Part shown: positions 42,240 through 52,717 of the stretch, piece by piece
How the letters are laid out: every line of letters starts with the position of its first letter
Numbering within the stretch: position 1 is the first letter of the stretch
NCBI GenBank assembly: GCA_936432065.2
Contig: OW386293.2
Location: 26,548,234 to 26,612,233 of the forward strand
Length of the DNA stretch: 64,000 bases
Source of the DNA: Rutpela maculata
Taxonomy: Eukaryota; Arthropoda; Insecta; Coleoptera; Cerambycidae
Direction: 5' to 3'
Program-made: the position numbers and the translations under genes
Notes under the pieces: generated by a model
Databases searched by the model: none
What the model saw: only the letters and a program-made list of their open reading frames with translations
What the model was told of the DNA's origin: nothing

Positions 42240-43584
42240 CTATTTCTATTTGACTTCTACTTATTTCTCTGATATTTTGGCTAGGTAATATATCGCATGT
42301 TGTTTCCATGTCTTGGGGTAGGTTTTCTTGTATAACTTCCACAGATAAATCCATAATGTCATTTTGTGTTGGAAATGAGTTGGGTGGCGAGAGATTTTCA
42401 TTAGAAGTCTTCACAAATGTTAAATTTTTTACTGTTGCCCCCCTTTTAAATATAGCGTGTTTAATTTGAGCCGCCACTGTATTATTACACTGATTTATTT
42501 TGTTATTTATTTCGACGTAGGATATAAGTCCCGGCACCAGATTATTAAATTTAGTTAAAAAGTTGTTTAATTTATCATTGTATTTGAATATATGTCTGTT
42601 TTTGGGGCTATTTTGTTTTTTTGACAAATATGGGACAGACGTAAAAATTACATTTGTGTGGGAGCACTGTTTTAGTTTATTGCATATTAACTTGAATGAG
42701 GGTGTTTTATGTATATTTATATCATTTGATCCCGCAACTATGACTACGTAATCTTGTAAAGTAAAATCTTTTGTTAAGTTTTCGACACACTGTATAACCT
42801 GATGTAGCATCGCACCGGGTTTTAATATTGATAATATTTCATGATCGTATGAATTCTTAAGTTCTCTTCTAAGTTGTTTCATAATATTGCGGCCTAAATC
42901 GTCCATCAGTAAGAGGATACGATTCTTCTTGTTTTTCTCCATATTATTTTTACTACAGGTTCGGAAATTTTGCGTGCTCTCTAAAGTTTGTTTACCACAT
43001 GTTTCTTTTGTTGTTTGGTTGCGATGGTCATTTGGGACACTTTTATTTAAAATATTCGTGTTTAAATCTTCCATTGTAAGGTCAGTAGAAGTAGTAATAT
43101 GCCTGACCTTTTTGTCAGTTTGTGTGCTATTATTGTTAAGGATTTTTTTAGATGTTTGTATTTGCTTTTTAAGTTCCATTATTTGTGTATTTAATTCCTG
43201 GATAATTTTTTCTTGATTTCTTATCAGCTGACTCATTTCTGTTTCTGATTTTAATGCTTCTTCTAATAACAATTTGTTTTCGTCTTTCAGTTTTTTTATG
43301 TGCCTATTTTTCGCAATACTGTCCTCATTTAGTTCACTAATTGTATTTTCTAATATACTTTTTTCTTCATCTTCCTCGATAAGGAAACTGTCGTCTAATT
43401 TACAGCAAACAATTTTATTGTCTTTAATAAAGCGAATTTTGTTTTTAATTTTAGGCATACAGCACTTGTGGATCACATTTAAGCATTTTACACATATGTA
43501 ATGAATAAATGGTTTTGATTTGCAACATTTATAACTCGGTTGTTCACTAGAGCTCCGAGAAACACATCCACTACTTAGCGCCAT
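42220..43584 (-). CDS. CR1 ORF1: PHD-like zinc finger and SGNH-esterase-like protein
   Basis: The RNA-binding/chaperone partner of ORF2. I choose the ATG at 43584 (MALSSGCVSR, 454 codons); the frame extends 17 codons upstream only from a TTG. The N-terminal ~50 residues hold a Cys/His cluster (YKCCK...YICVKC...HKCC...VCC) resembling a PHD finger. A coiled coil rich in E, K and L follows (LKDENKLLLEEALKSETEMS), then a basic/polar linker. The C-terminal half has an SGNH-hydrolase fold signature (ILLLMDDLGRN ... VVIVAGSNDI). PHD plus esterase is the known ORF1 layout of CR1/L2 elements. The usual GDS nucleophile position reads DDL, so esterase activity is doubtful. It ends 17 bases inside the ORF2 frame. 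Confidence 0.85.
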   Translation of the reverse strand: MALSSGCVSRSSSEQPSYKCCKSKPFIHYICVKCLNVIHKCCMPKIKNKIRFIKDNKIVCCKLDDSFLIEEDEEKSILENTISELNEDSIAKNRHIKKLKDENKLLLEEALKSETEMSQLIRNQEKIIQELNTQIMELKKQIQTSKKILNNNSTQTDKKVRHITTSTDLTMEDLNTNILNKSVPNDHRNQTTKETCGKQTLESTQNFRTCSKNNMEKNKKNRILLLMDDLGRNIMKQLRRELKNSYDHEILSILKPGAMLHQVIQCVENLTKDFTLQDYVVIVAGSNDINIHKTPSFKLICNKLKQCSHTNVIFTSVPYLSKKQNSPKNRHIFKYNDKLNNFLTKFNNLVPGLISYVEINNKINQCNNTVAAQIKHAIFKRGATVKNLTFVKTSNENLSPPNSFPTQNDIMDLSVEVIQENLPQDMETTCDILPSQNIREISRSQIEIDQFFRK

Positions 43585-43659
43585 CACTACCACAGAAGAC
43601 CTATACCAGAAACGACTCTCTGGCCTTCCCGCCAATATTGAATTTTATGCGCATATGTC

Positions 43660-43993
43660 ATATGTCGGTGGTATTATTGTCAACCTATAAATCCGCAGGT
43701 TTCTAAATTCACCGGTGGAGCGTACCGGTAAGCAATAACATTATGGGCGTAATCTTTATTTCAACAGTTGAGTTCCACCACAGTATGCTTCTCTTTCTTA
43801 CAACACAAGTGATAAAGAGATAGCAACATGTCTGGTGCCACCTGATGGCCTCAACTGTTGAAATAAAGAACATGCCCTATATGATTGGCTATTTTGAAAA
43901 CCAAAGCCAAAATCAGCTTCGAATTTTATCTACCAATGCGTCCAGCGGTGAATTTAGAAAGGTGCGGATTTATAGGTTGACAATACCACCGAC
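43660..43993. mobile_element. Palindromic MITE-like element
   Basis: The outer arms 43666-43719 and 43941-43991 are inverse copies (cggtggtattattgtcaacc... and its complement, with a 3-base indel). Inner arms 43753-43772 and 43850-43869 (tctttatttcaacagttgag) are also inverse. The element can fold on itself over much of its ~330 bp. No coding. Confidence 0.75.
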
Positions 43994-44029
43994 AAGATGG
44001 CCGAAGGTCACCCCAATTTACCAATGAAA

Positions 44030-44195
44030 GGGTGCGTTTGCACGCACTCAGTAATTTAGTCGAGTCGCTTAGTAATTTAGTACTCGACCAATGCGGACAG
44101 CGTGTTTTAGTCAAGTAATTTAGTGGAAAGCAATTACTAAATTATTGGACCGTCTCTCTACTCGACTAAATTACTGGATGCGTGCAAACGCATCC
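44030..44195. mobile_element. 166-bp TIR MITE
   Basis: The left end gggtgcgtttgcacgcactc continues agtaatttagtcgagt. The right end is its inverse (actcgactaaattactggat, gcgtgcaaacgcatcc). aaa lies on both sides, which would be a 3-bp duplication. Repeats of agtaatttagt occur inside. No coding; superfamily unassigned (a 3-bp duplication is compatible with PIF/Harbinger). Confidence 0.75.
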
Positions 44196-44264
44196 AAACA
44201 TCGAACGTGCCTCCGACAGTGACGCTTCTGGTATAGGTCTTCTGTGCTCATACCTTTACTGTTA

Positions 44265-44480
44265 GTACATACTTTATAACCGATGAGTTAATGTCTATGC
44301 ATGTAAAATGAATTTGACAAATTTATTTTAAATACTTTCGAGTCTATTAACATAATTATTATACTTCGGGCTCCATATCATTGAACAATATTCAATACAA
44401 CTATAACTACTAACGTTTTATATAATAATATTAAAATCCAATTTATATCTTTAAAATCTAGATATTGTCTAGGTCGACCA
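44265..44480 (-). pseudogene. LINE reverse transcriptase C-terminal scrap
   Basis: Minus-strand reading from 44480 gives LYKTLVSYSCIEYCSMIWSP, KYNNYVNRLESI, stop, NKFVKFI, the familiar thumb-end pattern (…LEYCSxxWSPxY) of CR1/Jockey-type enzymes. Only about 70 codons remain. Confidence 0.6.
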
Positions 44481-44837
44481 AAAAATAATATTTAGAACTT
44501 GCAATATTTAAGAATAATTACTTTACTGTGTAATGACACCATATAATACGACTAATAATTTTTTACCTGTCTGGAAGGTCAGGGACACTTTTTATCTGTT
44601 GAGAAACGTAAACATCTCAATAAGCGTTCGCCTGGACTTTCACTAAGGTTTATAAAATACAAATTTTGTATTTAAAGATTTTTTCGTTTGTGTGGCAAAA
44701 ATACTTAATTTTAGCGACCGATGTTTCTGATTCTAACTTTACAAAAGTATTAGATAGTATCGTGTAATTCAGAGTCCGTCTCTGGAATGTCATCCGAAAT
44801 ACGGGCTATGTTCATAGCCCAGTCGATAAAGGTATTT

Positions 44838-46350
44838 ACCCACAAAATTTTGCAAACTAAGTAAACTTTTTTTTAATGAGTTCGTGAAAGTATATAAAAC
44901 AATATCCTGAAAAGTTTACATTTCGCTCGGATGCAGAACATAAAAAAAAAGTGAGAAAAAATTTTTTTTCATCCATTCTTTAAAAATTTTGAAATTAAAT
45001 CAAGCTAGAAAAATATAAAAAATGCAGATAGATAGACCACGTATTTATGAACAAAAAATGTCCTAACAAAATTTATTGTTAAAACCACGCTTTTCCCGGA
45101 AAAAAATAGTCAAGTGTAACGTTATAACTTGGAGCGAGATCCATGCGTGCACGCGCTTGAATACGCATGACTGTGACGCCGACGCACTGAATTATACGTC
45201 ATTAAATCAGAATTTGTTCAATCTATATGAGTGTTGGTTCATTTAAAAGATGGAAATTGTAGCTATCTGATGCTTTTTTTGATTTAAACAATACAAGGAA
45301 ATGATGGATGGGAAAAATATATTATCATGCCCGAACTCAATCGTGGCAATAAGCAATATAGAAAAAAATAAAAGCCCTTCAAAAAAATTCTTTCTTCATT
45401 GAGAACTGTTGAAAAGTATGTACACTTCGTGGTTATGGTTTATTAACTTGTAGTAACGAGAATTAAAAAAAAGTACATCTCAAAACATTTTAATTTTCGT
45501 TCTTGATGATTTTTTTTGATAAATATATATATTGGAGGCCGTAACTCGTCGAGAAATTGACCCATTGGAAAACATAAAATATCATTATTTTGGAAAAAAT
45601 GTATATTTTTCGAATGTTCAAACACAAAATCGTTTACTTGTATGCATTTTTTCGAAAATATGATCAATAGGATCATGATAAAGAAATTGTGATTTTCACG
45701 ATCTTATCCTTATAACTATGAAAATATCTTTGATTGTTTTGAATATAAATTCTGGAACTTATCCAATACATTAACAAATGTATAAGGAATCCATTGGATA
45801 TAGCTGAAATGTGGATAGGTGTACCTGTAATAAATACAATACAATAAAGGCACGTAAAAATTCATGCGAGCGATTCAGCGGTTATGTGTGGTGTCTGTGT
45901 ATGCATTGATAATTATATATTTTCCTTCCATACTCACTATTTATCCTTATGTTCACTAAGAAAAATGTTTAAAAGTGTAATCAGAAAGAGAAAAACGCTT
46001 TATTTTGCTCGATAGAACAGCTAAGAATTTTTAGAGGTTCCATAGTATGCATTTAACCGTGCGCTGGCCGCTCAGAGTGACAAAGTTACTTCACTATTTT
46101 TTTTTCCAGGAATACCGTGGCTTTAGCGATAAATTTTATTAGGATATTTTTTGTTCAGAAACACGTGGTCTATCCATCTGTATTTTTTATTTTTTCCTAC
46201 CCTGAGTTAATTTCAAAATTTTGAAAAAATGGATAAAAAAATTTTTTTGCATCCGAGCGAAATGTAAACTTTTCAGAATATTATTCTATACACTTTTCCG
46301 AACTCATAAAAAAAAATATATTCAATTTGCAACTTTTTGTGGGTTTCCCT
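44838..46350. repeat. Long inverted repeat, arms about 270 bp
   Basis: 44838-45115 (acccacaaaattttgcaaac, ttaatgagttcgtgaaagta, agtttacatttcgctcggat, gatagatagaccacgtattt) is matched in inverse by 46090-46350 (aaacacgtggtctatccatc, gcatccgagcgaaatgtaaa, ttccgaactcataaaa). The ~970-bp core has no coding frame that I can support. This is the structure of a large foldback or long-TIR DNA transposon. Weaker similarity continues outside both arms (ttttagcgaccgatgtttct / tttttagcaaccggtatttc), so the true ends are probably near 44690 and 46620. Confidence 0.75.
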
Positions 46351-47064
46351 ATAAAATGTTCTCTGTCGTCTGGGTTATCATTAGCAGAAACCCAAATAAT
46401 CTTGTAAATTAACATTTATTTTAACAAAAATTGTCAGTTGTTCGAAGAGAATTCATTTGTCAATTTCTCAATTAAACTGACTCTTCCAAAAGTACATTTG
46501 AAAAAGTATATTTTAGGAATAAGTTTTTGAGTAATTCGGCACCGAAATTATACTAAATTATAACACGTAATTTTCGTCAAAATATCGCTATTTTTAGCAA
46601 CCGGTATTTCTTAATAAGGGTAGTTTTTTGTAATTTAGCTAATGATACTAATTTTACAAATTGCCTAGTTCCTGTGCGACCCAATTTTAACAGCAAAATT
46701 TACCTGCTACGAATGTAACAACACCCCTACAGATGCAGATGGAGCGAATGAAAAAATGGAGAGCTGAGGAAACATGCAGAGTTTTTATGTGGGTTAAAAA
46801 CTGTCAGGGATGTAAATTAATGAATCATTTATTTAAAAAAGCATGTTTTTTCAACTGAAATGTTCACGCTGTGGGTTAATTATGATTTTAAGAATTTGCG
46901 GTGATTAGGTACATCTACAAATTCATATAACATCCATGAAAATCTCTCCAGAACATCTAATTATATTTTTTTATTTATGCTCTCAAATATTTTTGCTTTC
47001 TCATAATATTAGTAGCCACAATGAAAAATTGGTAATTAAAAAAAGCTGCTGTTTAGTGATGCAC
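46351..47064. other. AT-rich interval, outer part of the inverted repeat then empty
   Basis: The first ~270 bases probably still belong to the right arm of the long inverted repeat. The remainder (46650-47060) has no recognisable feature. Confidence 0.45.
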
Positions 47065-48870
47065 TAGATATTTAGTCCAATCATTTGGTAGTTTTTACCT
47101 GGAAAGTTTTGGAGAAGTTCTGCGAATTTCCACTTTGCCACCTCGGAAAATTTCGGGAAATGTCAAATAAAGCAAAAAAACAAAAAAGCCTCATTTTGTT
47201 TTTTTTCTTTTGAAACCCTTTTTTAAAGTTCTGATTCTTGGTTCTCTTATATTTTTCGGGGTGTTGATTACGGATTTGTACTTTGTCAACTTGACAGTTT
47301 TCGGAAAAAATTTTTAAAAATCGCAAAAAATACAAAAAAGTTCCTTTTTGATTTTTTTCCTTATAACATGAGAACCTATGTACTTTTCGAGAAAAATTAG
47401 TACCTGAAAAAATAAAATACAGAGAGTAAGTAAAGAACATTACTATTAATAATTTTCTTAAATATGTAGGCATATAATATGCAAGAGAAATTTGTACTAT
47501 GTAATAATTAAACAGATTATTGGAATCGTCTTGGCCGCTTTATCGCAGAAGGTCCGGGCTGTCCGATGTCCTTGTTGTCTTCATCCAAAGAATTTCGTTC
47601 TCCTAGAAAAGACGTATACAAATATAATGCTAGGTCAACCTGACTGTATCAAAGCTAAAGTATAGATCCATGGCAATTGGAATATTAAAGTAGGTATGTA
47701 TAGTTGTGTCCGCAAATTAAATGTAACAATAAAAATAGCTTCTGATTGTTTCGCCTGACGTTCTCTGCCCTGTTTTTGAATTTCTTGGATGTCAGAATCG
47801 TACACATCTTTATCCTCGTCGACACCAGGCTTTCGTCTACCTAGAAAAGAAGAAAATATGTAAAACAGTTTTATAAATTCAATGTAATTCTATCAAGGTG
47901 TGATAAGGTATAAATCAATCAGAAGTAGGATATTGAAGAATGCAAAATTGCGTTCGTAAAAGTAGTATTCAAAATACCTTCTGATTGTTCTGCTTCAAAT
48001 TCTTGATCTTGGTCTTTAATAACTTCGATGTCGGGTCCATACACATGTTCATCCTCGTCCACATCGGCTTTCTCCAAGTCGTTCAGTTTCTTTCACAGTT
48101 CAAACAAAGCAAACAATATAGACCTGCCTTTCTACAGCCACAATTTTCTCGACAGCCTTTCTTACATTTGCATGAAATATGCTTTAATATAGCTTCTTGG
48201 GAATTTTTTTCATGATCGAGCCATTGTTGAATCTGGTGAAACACCCGAAGCGAATGCTGTCGCGCCGCAGTTTCAGTAGGGGGTAGTGAGGCAATGTTAT
48301 CTGTGGTCTCGTATGCATACGTTATGTAGTGCTTGAACCTCAATTTATCCAATGAAGCTACCTTTTTATCACCGAACTCGTACAATGCAATAAGGAAACG
48401 TTTACCCGCATCGGCAACTGCCTCATGATTAGCCACACTTTACTTCCATCTTCTAATGCACTATCCCAAACAAACCACACCTGAAGAGACATTACAAGAG
48501 ACAACTAAATTACATAATTAAATAGTAACCGTAAACAGCGTTGAGTGTACACTGCGTGATAGAAAAAATCTCAAGGACAGACGGCCGACTCGCCGTTTTA
48601 GAAGGAGGAAGGGGGTAAATTGTAAGAAATTTTACCTATTGATTTCCTACATAGTACTCTTATCAAAAAGTGCATAGTTTTCAAAAAAAAACAAGACGCA
48701 TTTTTCTCTTTTTTTTGCTTTTTTGATACTTCCCGAAATTTTTTGAGGTGGCAAAGTGGAAATTCGAAATCAGCACCCAGAAAAACATAAAAGAACAAAA
48801 AATCAGAACTTCTCCAAAACTTTCCAGATAGAACCGATCTCGACCACTAAATGATTAGACTAATTGGCTT
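47065..48870. repeat. Inverted repeats enclosing a CXC-like gene remnant
   Basis: 47068-47200 (tagtccaatcatttggtagt, ctggaaagttttggagaagt, tttccactttgccacctc, aatttcggga) is the inverse of 48725-48870. The left side also carries a second, diverged tandem copy of the arm (47225-47345, gttctgattcttggttctct ... ttttcggaaaaaatttt). The enclosed ~1.2 kb holds the exon remnants at 47517-48436. The layout is that of a DNA transposon or foldback structure carrying gene sequence. Confidence 0.65.
47517..48436 (-). pseudogene. Three-exon remnant of a cysteine-rich CXC-like protein
   Basis: Exon A (48436-47978) reads ANHEAVADAGKRFLIALYEF, LPPTETAARQHSLRVFHQIQ, then a CXC-like finger CKCKKGCRENCGCRKAGLYC. 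A frameshift near 48091 is followed by an acidic tail NDLEKADVDEDEHVYGPDIE ... AEQSE and a GT donor. Exon B (47840-47739) and exon C (47602-47517) start after ttttctag acceptors in the same phase and repeat the VDEDKDVY... acidic module, ending PGPSAIKRPRRFQ and stop. Exon B's donor is mutated (GT to CT). The layout matches an uncharacterised protein family common in insects (recalled, not searched). The frameshift, the donor loss and the missing 5' part mark it as a pseudogene. Confidence 0.65.
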
Positions 48871-49301
48871 CATTGTGAATAGACACTTTAAATTTAGAAT
48901 CGGATGCTGTCACCTTAAAAAAATATTGCTGCTTTCGTATTGGTCTCATTGATGTCAATATTTAAAAATAAAACGAATTATTTAGTTTTCTAGTATATTT
49001 TATCATTTCGTATCTCATCTAGTTTTCACTTTATTGACCATAACTTTTTTGATTGACTGAGTAAAAATAAAAGTATTATTATTGTTTTTATTATTAAATT
49101 GTCTTTTTCTCAAAACCGAGGAAGACGAGTCTGAGTATGTCAATTCCGTCTTTAGAAGCTCGGTGTATGCTTCATTGGATCCAGCAGATTTTCTATTCTT
49201 TGACAATTTAATGGTGCTTAATTAAGCAGACGAGGCTCTACAGTTTATAGTGGAATCCGAACCATTTCTTAGGAATAATTTACAATTAAAAATTATTTCG
49301 C
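48871..49301. other. No recognised feature
   Basis: AT-rich. A 63-codon minus frame at 49015-49206 has no domain. Confidence 0.5.
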
Positions 49302-49376
49302 TGAATTTGTGGCTCTAACCTTCTTCACTAGGTAAGCTAGACACTCTAACCGCTAAGCCACCAACCCTAAATTGAT
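49302..49376 (-). other. tRNA-like sequence (probable SINE head)
   Basis: On the minus strand, ggttggtggcttagcggtta followed by gagtgtctagctt and aaggttagagcc resembles a Pol III A box (TGGCTTAGCGG) and a degenerate B box (GGTTAGAGCC) at tRNA spacing. The T loop lacks the TTCGA core, so it is not a working tRNA. It lies about 400 bp downstream of nothing coding and looks like the 5' head of a tRNA-derived SINE. Confidence 0.45.
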
Positions 49377-49649
49377 AACTGATTGATTGTTTTACCAGCG
49401 CACGGTAGATATTGCTGCCACTGCGCTTTCATGTTTACTAGGATGTTGAAAATGACTATAGTAGGGAAGCCAAACTAAAATAACTCGTCAAATAATGATT
49501 TTCGTCGGACTCACATGGGAAATGGCGAGAGCAAGCAAAAACATATTCGATAAGGTCTCCTGGATGGGAAATGCCCGATGTCGCGTTCTCATTATGTGGA
49601 GGGCATAGTTATGGCATCATTAAGATGGCGATCAAGCGTTTCTAAGCAG

Positions 49650-49925
49650 ATGAAGTATTCAGTTAATATGTTAAATATCTCGGAAACTATGCTACTTATG
49701 TAAAAAATGTCACCGATCAAAATTAAAAGTTATTAATTGTGTATTTATTTCTGTAGCATAAAAAATAAAGGAGTTATGACCGATACAATGTGCGTCTTCA
49801 TATTTAATTTTTTTATATGACGCCATTGTTACCGTAATTTGTCAGTAATTAACAAAAATTATTTTCAAATACTGGATTTCATTAATATACAGCATTACCT
49901 ATATGCTTATATTTTATTGTTCGGT
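49650..49925 (+). repeat. Dispersed repeat shared with 62620-62880
   Basis: Bases such as aaatatctcggaaactatgc, aaaaatgtcaccgatcaaaa, ttctgtagcataaaaaataa, tgacgccattgttaccgtaa and ttcattaatatacag recur in the same order near 62640-62880 with roughly 75-80% identity by eye. No coding. It is probably a UTR or the non-coding part of an element whose second copy is next to mariner-type ends. Confidence 0.6.
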
Positions 49926-50559
49926 TATTAAAGCACTTGTTTTAAAATAATTTATTACAGATTATGATTATTATTATAAACCACATGCAAGGGTATTTTA
50001 AGGAAATGTAACTTTCTAAAATATTAATTTTTTTAATGTTCCATTCGTACGAAATTCTGAGAAAAATTAAGTACCAACTTCAACAGGATATATTAATTAT
50101 TTAAAATTAATTGTCGATAAAAGAGTATCTATTTTGTCGATTTTTGATAAAAAAATCACATTTACATACATGTTTCCTTAACAACTACGATTTTCCTCGA
50201 TCTTTTAATTAAATAATTAGCTTTGTTAGAAATGCGAAGAGGAAGTGGGAATAAAAGTTATTACTAATTTGGGGTTTACCATTTTTTTCTGATTTTACTG
50301 CAACTTCAGTGTTTCCAAGATTTACCAGAAAATCAAAATAGAAAATAATACGCATTTCGAATTGTCTTTTTAAAAATTAATCGTAGGTATGTAATATCAC
50401 TAGTGCTTAGAATTTCATCAATAATATTTTTTCGAAATCGTTGTTGCCTGGTAATATAAAGAGTGTGATAGTTCATCATCTGATTAAATCCCGAGCGTTT
50501 TAGCGCTAGGATTTAATCTTTGATTATAAACTGCCAATTTACATGAATTATACTACCTT
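49926..50559. other. AT-rich interval with one clear hairpin
   Basis: At 50482-50518, gattaaatcccgagcg and gcgctaggatttaatc form a near-perfect 13-16-bp stem around ttta. Nothing else is supported. Confidence 0.5.
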
Positions 50560-51052
50560 TTGGCAACTTAGCTTGAGCAAAAATTTCTAGATAAAATTTA
50601 AAAGCACGAGTGGTATTTGGCGAGAATATTTCACTAATAAATAATAATTCATTAAGTACATCTTTAATATTATGTTTTGTAATTATTTGCCTTCAGACGT
50701 TTTCTTGTAATTTTATTGTCAATTTCATCATTTACATCAGACAAAAATGCATTTCCAAATCGACTAATCTAGTAAAAAATAAAGTAAGTATACTTATTTA
50801 TCAAATGCACCTGCACCTGCAGACAGAGCTGGGTAGTACCTGAGTAAATTGTACTCGTAATTGTACTGAGTACCCAAAGTACTCAGTAACAAGTACCCGC
50901 GAGTACTTTTATTTGGATGACACTCTGTACTCGAAATTTTCAAGAACTTTACATTATTAGGTACTCGAGTACTTTTGGCGTCACAACTGACGAGTAACGA
51001 GTACGAGTACCGACGTGCAACATAGGCAAGTCTCAGCTTGTCTTTTTCCATA

Positions 51053-51651
51053 GGGGCCGTTCAAAATTTACATCACGCAATCTTTGGATTAATTTTGACT
51101 CCCCCCCCTCTCCCTTGTCACATGTTGTCACGTTTGAAGATACCCCCCTAAATAAATTACGTCACAGATCCCCCTCCCCCATCAAAATAAGATTGCTTCT
51201 AAAATGTCATTTATATTAAAGTCTGGTGTAAACTTGGTTTGTCTTGTGACTAAGGACAAACGTTCCCTAGGTTATAGACTTGTTCAGGTTATACAAAAAT
51301 AACTGTTTTCTTTATTCGTGCTGAATAAAGTGTATGCAATCAGTAAGCAACCAAGAGAGATCAAGAATTTTTAGAACATTTCGTTTGAATTGTCTGTTTA
51401 GTGATTGTAATCAGTTCGTTCAGCACGAAAGAAAAAACTTAACAAAAGTAGGTACGTGTCAGGTTAGGTATAGTCTGTTATACCAAATTTGAAACAAATT
51501 TTAAAAAGATCAGAATTTTTGTAGAAAAAGGGATAACATTATGTAACACTTGATGCACCCCCCCCCCCCCCTCGCCCCATGTCTCAAGTTGTCACGCTTT
51601 TAAGAACCCCCCCCTCCCCCTAAACGCGTGACGTAATTTTTGAACGGCCCC
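51053..51651. mobile_element. 599-bp TIR element nested in the hAT-like element
   Basis: TIRs ggggccgttcaaaatttaca and ...tgacgtaatttttgaacggcccc are inverse. ATA lies on both sides (51050-51052, 51652-51654), a possible 3-bp duplication. Subterminal C-rich runs (ccccccctcc) with tcacatgttgtcacgttt occur at both ends in inverse context. No reading frame of note. Superfamily unassigned. Confidence 0.85.
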
Positions 51652-52072
51652 ATACAAGTATGCAGGGCAGTCAGCAATGCTGCCAATGGACGGGATGTTT
51701 CCTGAAAACCAGGAATTTTAGAGTAATATAGGAAATTTTGCAGGAAAAGATTTTCTGTGGGAAATTTAGGGATTTTTCAACATATATTATTTATTTATGT
51801 ATTAAAATTTAACAATTGATGTCTAGAATAAGTTTAACATTGTCCTGATTGTCTAAAAGTTTATTATTATAGCGGACATTGTAAACACGACTTGTCCTCA
51901 TCCCCTGAATTTTAGTACATCTATTAAGGCCATCACACAATCAGCATAATACCATATCATAGAAATATTATACTGCCCTACTAAGCATATGGGGGTATAT
52001 GTATTGTTTGCAGATAGTTGTACTTTTATGTAAATTGTTTAATATAACAGTATTTCAATGTACATTTTTAAT

Positions 52073-52717
52073 AAAAACCCCTCCCCAAGGAATCACTACT
52101 TCCACATCCAGATTTTCTATCCAAGTCATTCACAACGAAAAAATGTTGTATGTGGAAATAATTGTTTATGGAACTTTAATAATATAATATTGAAATCCAA
52201 AAACCCATAAAACGATACCCCACATCAGTAGTGTGTGGGGTGGGGGGCGTAGTGGGGGTGGATGAAGTAAAAAAATATTTTGAGGTTTCTGGTTCTTGTA
52301 CACATACTAAATCACATTTTTTTTCATCCCCTTTAATAATGGGGTGCGGGTAGTAATGGGGGAGGCTAGTGCCCAAAATGTTTTTGAAACCTTAGCTTGT
52401 ATATACTAAATACCAATTTTATGGACTCTTACCTACTTGGTTTACCTATTTGCCCCAAATTTACCCCAAATTACCCCCCAACCCTTCGATGGAACAAGAT
52501 GAAAATATAATCTAGTTCTAGATCTCGTTAAAGTACATATGTGTACCAAATTTCAAGTCAATAACTTAAACGTGCGCACAAAACAGTTAGACAGACAGAA
52601 ATTTTTTTTCGCTCAAACTTAAAATCTCGACGTTTCATGACATTTTAAGCCTATTTGGACAATAAAAATTTTTAAAAATTTTTTTGTCGTTACTATACTT
52701 CCACTGGACGTGGAAGT
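52073..52717 (-). mobile_element. Helitron/HINE-like element, copy 5
   Basis: Reverse orientation: ccaaggaatcactacttcca at the left and ctggacgtggaagt at the right. The 3' end motif is altered (cccctcccc in place of ccgctgccc) and part of the CTGT repeat region is deleted (ttagacagacagaaa only). The right flank is aattaag, so the 5' side again reads ATT. It is nested within the hAT-like element. Confidence 0.87.

Larger units (their letters stand above)
39178..43620 (-). mobile_element. Near-full-length CR1-clade LINE
   Basis: A 4.4-kb non-LTR retrotransposon with ORF1 and ORF2 both open. The 3' end, at the low-coordinate side, is an attcaaattcaaatt repeat (39180-39197) preceded by an AATAAA-type signal, the microsatellite tail typical of CR1 elements. 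The 5' boundary is near 43600, where unrelated palindromic sequence begins. The truncated copy at 826-2221 belongs to the same family. No obvious target duplication was found, as is common for CR1. Confidence 0.9.

Noticed and set aside
42887..43216. 109-codon plus frame opposite CR1 ORF1
   Set aside because: Antisense shadow of a coiled-coil-encoding segment; Leu/Phe/Ser bias.
47081..47473. 130-codon minus frame
   Set aside because: Phe/Lys-rich translation of the inverted-repeat arm itself, with no domain and not conserved in the opposite arm.
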